64,000 bases of DNA from Cystobasidium ongulense (taxonomy: Eukaryota; Basidiomycota; Cystobasidiomycetes; Cystobasidiales; Cystobasidiaceae), in NCBI GenBank assembly GCA_022835595.1, contig BQUP01000009.1:62001-126000 (forward strand). Reading direction: 5' to 3'. The position numbers were made by a program, and so were the translations under genes. Shown here in pieces: positions 37,389 to 48,471 of the stretch (positions are counted from its first letter, which is position 1; every line of letters begins with the position of its first letter). Under the pieces are notes generated by a model. The model worked only from the letters and a program-made list of their open reading frames with translations. It was not told the DNA's origin and made no database searches.

Positions 37389-39984
37389 TCATCCGAACAC
37401 TTCATTGTGGAAGATGAATCGTATGTTATTTCCTTCAGCAGCGGCTCTAGCTGTAATCTTTGAGCACTGATCCGCCAGCATTTTACCCACGACAGTTGGT
37501 CCGCAATGGAAGACTCCAACTTTCCCACGCCATCCTTGTGCTTTCATATCCTCATAGTATTCTGTAACAATAGCTTCATAATCCGCTCTTCCAAACTCTG
37601 ATGTTATTCTGAGGCCAGTGAGGGCAGAGTAGGGAAAGGTTTTCGTTCTATATGCATCAAGAAGATACCAAAATGTATGAGTTGACAGTTTCTTTCGTTT
37701 GCCAGTGATATGTGCCCGAATGTTCAAAGTGAGATTCTGATATTGATCAGCGAGCTCAGATGCGCGATTCAGGAGATCAGAGAACCAGAGCAGGTCATTC
37801 TTTTCACGAACGGACCAGTGAAAGTCGCAGCGTCGAATGCCAGAGCTTCCTGGATTGTATTCGTGAGCCGTCTTCGTCTGTGCTATCCTAAGTGGACCTT
37901 CCAGCGACGACTGCGCTTCATCGACGACGGTCACTTCGCTTGGCAGGGATGGGTGCGCTGGTGGCATGTATACTTCAGTTCCAGAAGTGTCGATTTTGGA
38001 CACGCTAGGCTTCTCAGCTCCAAAGGATCGAGTCGGGGTAATTTTCCAAGGATCCCCTTGAGCTTTGAAGTTTTCTTCAAGATCTGTAAGACAGGCCGAG
38101 AAAGGTGTAACACCTCTAAAAGGGGTCGGTAATACTTAGTAGAGCTTGACTATCATAACAGCTGTATACTCACATGCCAGATCCGCTATGGGAAGTCACA
38201 AACATCAGCTACGAGCTGCGGTCGAGGCTTCGCTCATGCGGCTTACACTATGATAGTCTTGTCAAAGGAGTAGAATCGCTGGGCTGGAGCACCAAATGGC
38301 CCGTCGATCCCAACGCTTATTGCAGTGAAATCGTCATCGAGTGCTGTTTTGGAGGACCTTGCCAAGTTATGAAGCTTCTCTGTCCAGTCTCCATCTGCTT
38401 TGATATGTACTTGCAGACGATTACCGATGCAAGTACTAATTGTGAAAGGGTGCCATTGAAAACGTGAAATGGCAGGCACTTGTAGCAGGACCTATGGAAG
38501 CACCGAGTCAACAACGAGTCAGGATGATATTGTAAATATGTACGAATGAAGTAGACTCACGAATTGACCAGCTCGAGCGTTCCATCTAGTTCCTTCCGGT
38601 TTTGCCGCTGTGATCACCACTGTACCGTCGTCTAAAGCTTCTAACCTCGCAGGGTGATGGCTGAAGAACGTCAAGTAAAACCGATGAATGCGTTCCAGCA
38701 ACACACAGATGACTGGGAATGCGATCCAATAGCCCAGCATTGGAGCTTGAACTGCCATAATCCCGGTATCAATAACTGCAGCGGCCAAACTTGTCACCTC
38801 TAGAATCACTCACGAAGGTTGGCACTTCCATGAATAGCCAACATGGCGAACATGGCTATGGAAAGGAATGTTGTGTCATTATTTTGTCATATGGCAAGGG
38901 AAAGTGGTCATTCGAGTTGAACTTACGATACATAAGCAAATGTAATAGTTGGAAAATCTCATAATATCGCTTTCGAAAGATGGGGGCGCTACTTAGACCG
39001 ATGATAATGAAGCAGCCCAAAGCAACAAGACCGGTCCAACCACTACGCAAGCGACTGTTGATATTATCAGTGATGATTGGCATGAGTCGGCAATGCGGTG
39101 ACTTACATAAAGTCTGCATAGGAACGTCGAATATATTTCGATCCTAGATAGGTCTGAACGTGGCTTTGACGATTTGGGGAGGAGCCATAGACGAAGGTGC
39201 CTGTAAGATGTCCGATCGCATGGATAAGACAAAGAACTAATGCTATTGAAGACATTTTAATGTGAAAAGATTGCGATAGATCCCAATTAATGACTTGCGA
39301 TGCGAGATACGATTTTCTGCAAAACGTAGCGAACCAGCGGCTCATTGAAAGGATGAGAAAGAAGAAAGTTGGGTAGAGAGCGCCAGCGCTGAACTTGGCT
39401 ACGATAAGACCAGCGCCAAATGCGGAGCGTGCGCGTGCATTTGTTGCGTACTTCAACCCTTGCCATAGACCGAATCCCAGTATAAGCGCAGTGACGAAAG
39501 AGAGGAAGGCGACTTCGAGCCCTTTGACGGCTGCCCACGCCGAGAGACGGCGCTGGAGAGGGAGTCTGCCTTGGTATTCCTTTGCATCGTTTACTTCACT
39601 GTCGGAGGATGTCTGGTCTTGCGAGGGTACGTTCCAAGAACGAACCTGATGGAAGAAGTCCTCTTTTGAAATGGCTTCTCCACATCCTGGCATGAGACGT
39701 GCCAGAAAGTCATGCAGATCGCTGGGTAGAGGCTTCTCTATATCTCCGGTCGTTTGCTCGACCTTTTCGTTATTCTCCAAGCCCTGCTTTGTAGCGCCTC
39801 TGGTGCGCTCTGGGTGATTTAGCTGGTGGCGCTTGGGATTTGGGACTAAGAATTCAAGGACGCCCTTCAGAGTGTCCTCGAGCTCTTTGAACGATACTTT
39901 CCCATCCTTGTCATGATCAAAGTCATTGTAGAGCTCCTCAATTTCGGTCTCGTTGAGTGGAATGAGGGTTGTCGATAGAGCCAT
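37389..39984 (-). CDS. EF-hand NADPH oxidase, paralog C
   Basis: This is the third tandem NOX gene and the most upstream one. The first ATG is at 39984 (MALSTTLIPLNETEIEELY); starting earlier would need GTG. It has a canonical EF-hand loop DHDKDGKVSFKE (residues 23-34). All four heme ligands are present: FHIKMSS plus a His 14 residues on (about 39220-39260), and LLHLLMY plus a His 13 residues on in FAMLAIHG (about 38840-38950, across an intron). FAD block WHPFTIST (about 38450), GPFGAPAQRFYSFD (about 38280), NADPH-site GVTPFSACL (about 38090) and VGVFHCGPT (about 37510) are intact, and the end is FHNEVFG. The NADPH-lobe insert differs in length and sequence from those of A and B, while the rest is very similar. 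All three most likely arose by local duplication. Confidence 0.92.
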
Positions 39985-40650
39985 GGTTGATGAGTCGAGC
40001 ACCGGTGCAGGCAGGCCAGTCAGTCAGAAGGAGCAGGAGGACAGGGACATCTTCCCGCTCAGCAGCAGGCCATCGCATAATGCCTGCTAATTCACAATAC
40101 ATATAGCCACTACTAGGACCTGGTTCGGTATGTCGGGAGTGGGTCGACAAGTTGTCGATCAGGTTCTCCAGCAGGTGAATGGTCAGCGAGAGCGAAGGTG
40201 AGGCCATTAATATTTGTGCGTTCGACACATGCGGCCACTCTAGGCCATGCTCACTACTGCACGGTAGTCTGGCTGGCTGACAGCAGTATCAAGATACCGA
40301 CGGCATGTTGGCGTCAGCAGAAGCCGTAGCTCGAGTATCTCAAGTTCCAGTCATGGTCGGCCTGATTGGGTTCAGGACACGACGAGCACCATTCAACGAC
40401 AGCCTCGTCAACAGTCTATACAAGACAGACGGCACTCATGGCAGTAGTACTGGTATTCGCTTACACTGCAAGGCCACCCGCGTCCGACCTCCGATAGTCC
40501 GTCAAGTCTGGATGGACCTGCCCAACGTACAGACATACTCAACATGACAAGGTTGAGGTATATGAAAGAGGGAGCTCGTCTGACTTGCTTCTTGCCTCCT
40601 GACAATCTCAATACCAACTTCATCCTACACTCAGCGAAGTTTCCTGTACC
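39985..40650. promoter_or_regulatory. Divergent promoter region
   Basis: This 666-base stretch lies between oxidase paralog C (-) and the unknown conserved gene (+). Short reading frames here have no family motifs. It should hold both promoters. Confidence 0.4.
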
Positions 40651-42944
40651 ATGGTACCGCAAATTACCATCAAACGTCTGCGTATCATCAAACGTCTGCG
40701 TAAGCCGCAACCTTATCGCCGAGATGAGGAGGATGTCAGCGACGACATGAGCAACGAGATGCTTGAGCGAGATAGTAGGGCGAGAGAAGAGTTCACTTTC
40801 ACCTCCGACATTCCTCCTGCCTGGCTAGATTTGGAGCCCAACAATGTTGCTCACCGACTCGGTCAGCTTGTAAGTAACTTCAGTGACAGCCACGACATAC
40901 AAGTCCGACTGACCTTTCAAACACTCCTCTGCACATTAGGGCTATGAGAGCCCGACGGGACTGGAATTTGATTGTGGTCCTGCTACAGTCAAGGTGGTAG
41001 ACAAAGACAGTCAGTCCTGCTACGACGCCTCTGCGGAGGGCGGACTTTGTATTCGAGAGTATGTCAGACGAATCAACGCTTTGATTAACATGCTGAAGCA
41101 GCCGATGCACTCGTCGACAGGGACGAGTCATTTGCATCCTGGTGGACTGAGGTCAAAGGCGGTCACAAGCATTCTGCAGTGAAGAGTACATCCGATTCAG
41201 TATCTGTTTATGGCACTACCATCACTTTCGAAAGGACTCTCCGAGTTCCTGATGATGCCAACGCCAGTAGACTTCCACCCGTGAGCGATACAGCTGACAA
41301 CTTGTCGAACTACTCTGACTGAAGCTCCTTTGACAGAGCATGGGCAGGTTTCCAGTCGAATCAGTCAAAGAGCATGCTGAGAATCTGCCAGACAAGGTAA
41401 CCTCACAAGGTGGATACATGTTGGTGAGTCATGCCTGGCATGAAGGTATACCTTCAAGGAAAACTGACTGTCATTTGCAGCCAATGTACCAACGTGAAGC
41501 CTTGTGGCTGCGTTTCCAGCATGCTGAAAGCGCGTGTAACGCTTTGAAGGTCTCTGTCGGAGGCATCAACGCCTTGACTGGTGCTCTGAAGACCGAGAGT
41601 GGAAAGCCAGGAGTACAAGACTATCTTTGCAAAAGTCAAAGATGGCTTGATGGAATCGTCAAAGAAGAAGGCAAAGTCAAGCAATTCGTTGCCATGCCTG
41701 TTGGTCAGGGTTACACTATCGAAGAGCAACTGACTGGCGAGGTAGGGTTTGAAGAAAGATCTGATGAAATTTGAAGAGCTGACTTCAGTCGCTCTTTCAA
41801 AGAACAACGAGGCAACTCTGCAACTCGACATCTTCCCTGCTTTTCGACGAGATGTCGAAATCAAACTTGGGGGCGAAAGCATCAAGGATGTACTGTCAGC
41901 TCCTGGGAAATCGGGTGCAAAAGTAGGAGATCTGCTTTCAATCCGTTCTAGGTAAGTCATTAAGCATATCTCGAATGTTCTTGACTGAGGGTGTCGCTGT
42001 TTTATACAAAGAACTTCTACAGGAAGCTATACTTTGAGAAGCTTGCTCGCACTGTATAGTAACCTTAGTTTCAAGGCAATATATGAAAGAAGAGGTATGT
42101 CGAATCTTGCAGAGTTTGGATTGCCAAACGTCAGAACATCGAACACTGGACTGATGCTAGCCGCCATCGTAAAGCATCCGGCGACAGCCGCTGCCACTCC
42201 GCTCTCCGCTCCGCTCCTGTGCAACTGTTCAGCTGCTCGAGCTTTGGGTCTCCAGCTAAGAAGCATGAAGCTGTAATGGGCATTGGCGCCGGAGGCAGCA
42301 TTACGCAACAGATTGACAAGGACACTCAGAATCCTGAAATCTACGACTTTGATGCTGGCAAGCGTATTTATATTCATTTCATCAATGCTGGTGCTTGGAA
42401 GTATGTGTGCATCACCTGGTGATATGATGTACCATGACCTCTCTAAATCTTGTTTTCCTTCCTTCTTTGCCGATATGCAGAAGTATTACTGGCCGTAGAG
42501 CTCCCATCACACCAGTCGACAAGAACGCCTACAGGAACAATGTGAGCAGCAGTCTACTTACGGAAGCCCCGGGCATTAATTTTTCCGCTGTCTACGTGTT
42601 AGTCCCTTCCTTGGTACGATCTCTACAATGAGCCTGAGCCTGCGAAGAAGCTTGGTGCTGGTCTGAACAGCATTCAAGGCGTTCACATCATTGACAAAGA
42701 GCATGCGAAGAAGACGAGTGATTCTGGCGAAAATGTTAGTGAAGGGGAGCAAGCTGGCGAGGCCGAGGAGGCCCTGTTCGAGAAAAGATGGAAGCAGGGT
42801 GATGAAGGCGCGATCATTGATATTGACGCCTCCCAGGTTCCGAACATGGCAATTGATCATCGTCGTGTCCCTGTCACTCCTCGTCCTGAAATTCCAACCT
42901 TCAACAGTCGACCCTGGCTTAGAACGTCTAATATAGAAAAGTAA
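40651..42944 (+). CDS. Conserved fungal protein of unknown function (GIGAGG-motif family)
   Basis: I recognise the block pattern from unnamed fungal proteins but know no function. The start at 40651 gives MVPQITIKRLRI. Landmarks in order are WLDLEPNNVAHRLGQL (exon 1), TITFERTLRVPDD (about 41215-41255), MYQREALWLRF (about 41485), VSVGGINALTG (about 41550), QDYLCKSQRWLDGIV, RQFVAMPVG-like QFVAMPVGQGYTIEEQLTGE (about 41680-41740), LQLDIFPAFRRD, MGIGAGGSITQQI (about 42277), IYIHFINAGAWK, and after a last intron LPWYDLYNEPEP. It ends IEK and a TAA at 42944. At least six introns are implied; one between about 41050 and 41110 (GTATGT donor) could not be placed with certainty because the simplest choice does not keep frame. 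No membrane helix or catalytic motif is obvious. It is divergent from oxidase C. Confidence 0.72.
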
Positions 42945-43467
42945 AGTGCTGTGGAAAGTCCAATTTCGACATCTGGGGCAATACACGGGCCCCGAGTTGA
43001 TGCGGAGATGGCATGCTATGTGAAAGCACGATGAATTGCGATGAAATTTGATCTATGATATAACGGCGGTGATTGCGCGTAACTGACCCTCCTCCCAGTG
43101 GCAAACTTGTTCGAAACTCTGTCCTGTAGCAGAAGTTGAAATACAATCATGAAATATTCAAGACTCCAATCGATTTTTGCAGAGCCTGTCGAGAAAGTTT
43201 TACAGCCCGAAAGACTGTCAATGCCGGGCAAGTCAATGCCACCAAAGGAATACATGTCTGAATGCTCATGATTGCCTAATGATCACGAAGGTCCTCAACA
43301 ATGTAAACGAAAGTCTGGAACCGTGTAAACGTAGAGGTATGAAAGCAAGCGGAGCCAACTGGCTTCGATTAGAGAAAGGCGAAGTGTTATACAACCGTAC
43401 ACTGCGTTTGCTAGATGAGTATCCGCTTGTCTAGGCTTTTTAGTGCCGAACTTTCACTCTCACTACT
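42945..43467. other. Convergent spacer
   Basis: This 523-base stretch lies between converging genes. Small open frames here carry no recognisable motif. It probably holds two 3' UTRs. Confidence 0.35.
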
Positions 43468-46400
43468 CTAGTCTTCTTCGTCATCATCTCGATATATGAT
43501 CTTCGTAATGTCGACTTTAGATCGTGGCACAACGGGTGACAGAGACGCTTTGCAATCTGGGACATTGCCGAAGCCGTCTAACTCCAGCGCTTTGTTCTAG
43601 GCAAAGAAACAATGTCAGTGTTGTTTTGAACGATCGACATAGTGATCTAGGCAGCTTACTTTGACGACAGGGCGACTTGGAACTTTCGCACCACCGCTTT
43701 TGCCAGGCCCAGGAGGAGTATACATCTTCTGACTGGCTTTCAGCAGATCACGATCCCATTTGAGCCTCTTTGCAGCCTTCTCAGCATCTTGTTGATTCTC
43801 ACTTTCCGTGCGACGTGCTTTTTTGACTGGACTCTCGTAAATACCTTCGTCGCCTGCTGCAGTAAAATGCGGTCTTTTCTCGCCTTGCGAGCTGGACATT
43901 TGAGCGCTTTCCTGTCTTTCTTTCGTAGCTTGCGCGAGTGCACCTTTAGCAGTCTTCCCGTCTTTGGAGCTCTCGGCTTTGGCTAGTTTGGAAACCTCTT
44001 CGCCAGTCTTGCGGATCTTCGAGGTGGGAGAGGGTGGTCTGTCTTCATCTTTGTGAATCACGGTGACTTTATGCTTGTTGTATAGCTTTCGATTCGCCGA
44101 AGTGTTCTGATTGGTGAGACTTTGCAGCTGAGCTGCTGTTACGGCTGACTTTGCACGAGTCACCTGTGAAGGTCCAGGGACTAGGGCAGGAGGACCTTCT
44201 TTCTTAATTGCCTGCACCGCTCGCTGTGGTCTTGCACTTCGCTGACTTCTGCGGGGAGCTTCATCAGCTGCTGTGCTCTGGGCTATATCTTGCGCGGTAC
44301 TCGTGCTCGCAGAAACAGCGCTTTGTGTGGTTAATAATGCTGAAGGTCTCGCTAGTGGCGCGGAGAATACTCTGGAAGCAGTTCTGACTGGCGTACCCAT
44401 ATTTGCATGAGAACCAGAAGATGCGGCTCGTGAAAGCACCGGAACTCTTCTAGGCGAAGGCAGCTCATGTCTCGGCACAGCTCCAGTAGGCTGAGCACTG
44501 AGAGCTCTCCTCGGTGATTGCATGGGGGACGAATACTGTGGCGAGGCTTGATTTGGCGTAGAGAATCTCCTACTTTCTGGTGCTGACGAAGTGGATACTC
44601 GTAGCATTGATGAAGCAGCAGAGGCAGATGCGCGTGAATCGTCTTCTATCTTTGTAGGGCTCGGACTAGGAGGTGCTAAGACCAATAGTTCAGGCGCCAC
44701 GGAGATCCCTAGCAAGCTCGGAGAACCTGAAAGAGTAAGACGCAGCGCAAGACCTTTGAAGGGCGAAGTTTGTGATGTGAGACCGGTAGCCGAAGCAGCA
44801 GACGATGCAGGACCAGAAGAAGCTGACGATTGCGCGCCTGATGATTCACCAGCTGCTCCGAATATCTTGGATGCGGTCTGGATACAAGCGATTAGTACGT
44901 GAATTGACCCGACAAGCGAAAGTGAACCTACCGTCCTATACCTATCAGGTGACAATGTGCGTGGCAATCGGGTAGCCGTACTGGCTTGAGCATGGGAAGG
45001 CGCAGAGGACCAGTCAAATGTCGACCCCATAGCCTGACGAGGAGATCTGGGTAACTGATAAGGTGCACTTCGACCTGGACTGCGAAGTGGCTGGCTGTTC
45101 GATTTAGCAGGAGAAAGGAGAACTCTCCCCGGTGATCTGGGTGCTACCTTCGCAGACGTTGTTTGCGAGCCCGGTTCAGGGAGACTGCCATCCTTGCCTG
45201 TACTTTTGTTGCTGCGGCTTGCAGTGCTGGCGGTGTTCACTGCGCGTGCCGCTCGAAGAGGCTTTTTGACTGGCGACATCACGCGTCGAGGTGACGGCAG
45301 AGGCTTGGCATCTGGCAGCAAGTTGCGTGCAGGTCTAGCGGATCGCTGTGGCCGTCTCATAACTGGAGCAGCGGCTGGAGTCTGGACATCTTCAGCAGGC
45401 GTTGTAGCTTGTGGGCGAGCGGAAGAGCGTGAAGACACGGTAGGTACGTTCTCCTCGGCTTCGTCACTACTGGCTGAATCTTCAAGTCTTGAGTTAGTGT
45501 CTGCCCGCTGGCTTGTGGCTATAGAAACAACTGCTCTAGGGGTAGTCGCTTTGACGGCTATGCGACTCTTGGGTTGCGGCAGTCCAGACGTAGAGGCCAA
45601 TCGCGTGCTCTGTCTCCTCGTCCTAGGTATTACCTTGGAGCTAGCCTTGACTTCTTGCACAGCTGCTTCAGCTTCCTCCCGTTCCTCATCTTGCTGATTG
45701 ACTCGACCTTTGCCTTTGACCGAAATAACAGGAGCAGGGGTTTCTGCCGGAGTCGGAACCTCCAGCATGTCGCCCACTTCTTCAGGCTGCGCATCTCTTA
45801 ATGCCGTCAAAGACCTCTGGCGTGTGATTCTTCGGGCCGGCTGTATAGTCTCCTCACTACATAGACCATCATCGTCACGGGAGACGATACTTGAGGTGGA
45901 AGCCTTGCGCTTCAGGCTTCTAGAACTGGCAGCAGCTACCTTCGTATTGACTTTCGTACGAGCTTGTAGCATCGAGCTTTCTTCCTGCTCCTCCGAAGGC
46001 GTTTCTTGCGAGGCAGCGTCCATTTTCAAGATATCAGAACTCGAAGACTTTACAATTTCAGATGACAAGAGATCCTGTTGTGATATTTCACCTCTACTTC
46101 TCGTAAGTGTTCGTTTTTTGGTCGCAGGAGCGTGGGTCGTAGGTAATAATGCTGCCGATGGTGGAGCATGTAATGAAGGTGTCGCTTGACCAGACACTCT
46201 CTGAACAATTCGAGCAGGTGTAGCAGAGGTAGTCGGCGCGAAATGTTCAGGATCGGAAGTATCATCTTCATTTGCACGAGCCGCATTGAGGTCTTCAGCA
46301 TTGTCGCCGTGCTCAAACGCGTCTGGAACTAGTACTTCAGGCTCTGGGGCATCAGTATGGAGAGGAGATCCAGCTTCCGAGATAGTAATTCTCGATTCAT

Positions 46401-48145
46401 CCGCAGTCAACGCCACTACTTCGTCTTGTCCTTTTTCAGATTGACCGTCGACCTCATCTACTGATTCTATCGCCAGTGAATCAGGCTCAGGTGCATCAAT
46501 ATTCAGAGGTGACCCAGCTTCGGAAATAGTAATTCTCGAAGCATTGGCGGCGAACACCTCTTCGTCGTCTTGCTCGTCCTCGTCCATGGAGGTATTTTCA
46601 GCGTCCTTGATTTCCCTGGTCTGCACCTGTTCCTCCTCTCTGGTATTGTCGCCTTCCATCGATACGTCGTCCACCTGCCCGGACAATTGAAGTACGGGCA
46701 GTTGCGGCTTCGCAGGCGAGGGTATGCATTGTTCGTTTGCAAAGGCCATGCTCTCCAATGCATCACTCTCGTCTGGTTTCACTGCATGCCTGACGGGCGA
46801 ATCCACGCTATCAACTTGTGCGAAAGGTTGTGCGTTTTGCTCTTCCGGCGAGAGGTATTGAGCCTGTATAAGATGTTGCTGCTTCAGTGGTGAAGGGATC
46901 ACGCTAGAGCGTGCGAATGGTAGTTGATGCAATACAGACGATGTGGCTTTGACAGGGGAATCCAAAGTATCTTGATCCGCAAAAGGCATGATTTGTTCTG
47001 TTGATATGCTTGTGTCATCCTGAGCAAGTTCAGGGGACTCTTGGAAGATCAAAGCTCGTGCAACAGGCGCAGATGATTGTGGTAAAGCTATCATCGCTGC
47101 TTGTGCAGTTTTATCGAACAATGGAGTACTGGCAGTCTGCGAGACTAGCTTGGAGGTTGATGCACGTGGTTGAGTGAGATTAGCGGGAGACGGTGAATTT
47201 GGTAATGGTATGTTCGCTGCTAGCTTTGTGATTGTATGCATCAGGTTTGACTTTCTTGGACCAGTTCCTATCTTTGGAGAGTGTGTGGATGTGTGCTTTG
47301 AGGGCGAAGGTGGAAGGGGTATGTTTGCTGCGAATGCTGTTATGTCTGGTGCAGGCGGGAATGGAAGGGTCTCTTCTGGTGGAGACAGAGGTAATACAGA
47401 TGATACTTCGGCATGGTTCGTCTGTATACTGCGATTATGGGCCTCCTCATGTTCAAATAAGACTGAAGAAGTCGATGTTTGGCTCTGTTTTGATGGAGAA
47501 GCCGCAGGATGGGAAGTCACGTTTTCCGCGATATCTTCGGAGATGCACTCCACAGCGGAAGCAGGTGGGTGAAGATGTAAGAGAGACAAAATAGGTGTGT
47601 CTTGCAGTGTGCTGAATTCCTGCTGCTCCTCCTGCTGTCTGGGGCAAGCACCTTCTTGCGTTCGATCATCTTGTTCATGCTCGTCGTCTTGGAAGAGGTC
47701 GTCCAGCACAGAAGCAGTAGCGCTGGTCATGGTGGTATCTTGCTCGTCCCTCTCGGTGATTCGGCTCTTCATTGATGTATTGGGAGAGCACTGCCGTAGA
47801 GCTATAGCACGGCGTGAGGAGGTGTCAAACCTCATGGTAAACAAATGCAAGCAAGAGTAACTCACGGGATGCGAATGAAATACGACGTTTCTTGAAGGGA
47901 CTCATTACTGGATATGCCTTCATTGCTGACTTCAAGGGCGACATGAATGCATCGTAGGGCGTTCGAGCACTGTTGTTGTTTTTGTCGCTGTTATCCGGCG
48001 TGCTGGTGTTCTCCTTGTTGCTGCCGCTGAACAGCCTGGAGCCCAGCGAAGGCCGGGCTATCGAAGCTGGCACAAGCAGTACACTACTGCTGCTTGCTCT
48101 AGCAGGCGTGCTCCTGCGCCTTGACGGCGAACCTTGATGCTCCAT
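43468..48145 (-). CDS. Large disordered SP-rich, probably nuclear protein with RISF motif
   Basis: I do not recognise an ortholog. I place the start at 48145 (MEHQGSPSRRRSTPARAS); an in-frame ATG further upstream exists. Exon 1 codes for MSPLKSAMK and, shortly after, SPFKKRRISFAS. RISF fits the RVxF consensus for docking protein phosphatase 1, and SAMK resembles the companion SILK motif. Exon 2 is huge and almost wholly disordered, with dozens of S/T-P sites (SPVK, SPLK, SPGR), Ala/Ser-rich stretches and basic patches. A motif F-A-x6-S-P-x-K/R recurs (about 46730-47010). A 54-nt, stop-free intron lies at 44878-44931. A last exon (43468-43595) codes for NKALELDGFGNVPDCK and ends YRDDDEED. Total is about 1,450 residues. 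The pattern suggests a CDK-phosphorylated chromosome or kinetochore scaffold, but no Spc7, IN-box or other defining domain is seen, so this is only a guess. Confidence 0.78.
44878..44931 (-). other. 54-nt stop-free spliceosomal intron
   Basis: On the minus strand the segment starts GTAGGT, has TACTAAT 18 nt from its end and stops with CCAG. It is a multiple of three and has no in-frame stop, so unspliced RNA would add 18 residues (VGSLSLVG...) that are hydrophobic, unlike the surrounding Ser/Pro-rich protein. Confidence 0.8.
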
Positions 48146-48471
48146 CGTGTATGGCCGTGATAGAGAGTGTGGCAAGAAGAAGAGCAAGCACATCACAATT
48201 CAGAACGGACAACAAGCTTCCTCGGAGGGAGGCCAGATGGGCATGCAAAGCACACATCAAAGATATACAGCATTGTAATAGCATGCATACCGCCTCGCAC
48301 CCTTGCAACTGTCCATTCCAGCCATGCTCAAAGGTGGCAGCCCCGATTGGGCGCACCTTGGAGCTTTTTCAAGTTCAAGGTGCTGGCTTCATCGATGCTT
48401 GGACAGTGACCATCGCATTGCATTCGCACAATCGCCCACCTCCAACACTACCAGAGTAGAACACATACACA
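48146..48471. promoter_or_regulatory. Divergent promoter, disordered protein / QCR7
   Basis: This 326-base stretch separates two divergently transcribed genes. Nothing else was seen in it. Confidence 0.4.

Noticed and set aside
43468-48145. Calling the disordered protein KNL1/Spc105 or INCENP
   Set aside because: The RISF and SAMK motifs are suggestive, but the Spc7 coiled-coil/RWD region and the INCENP IN-box are not seen, and such motifs occur in many PP1 partners.
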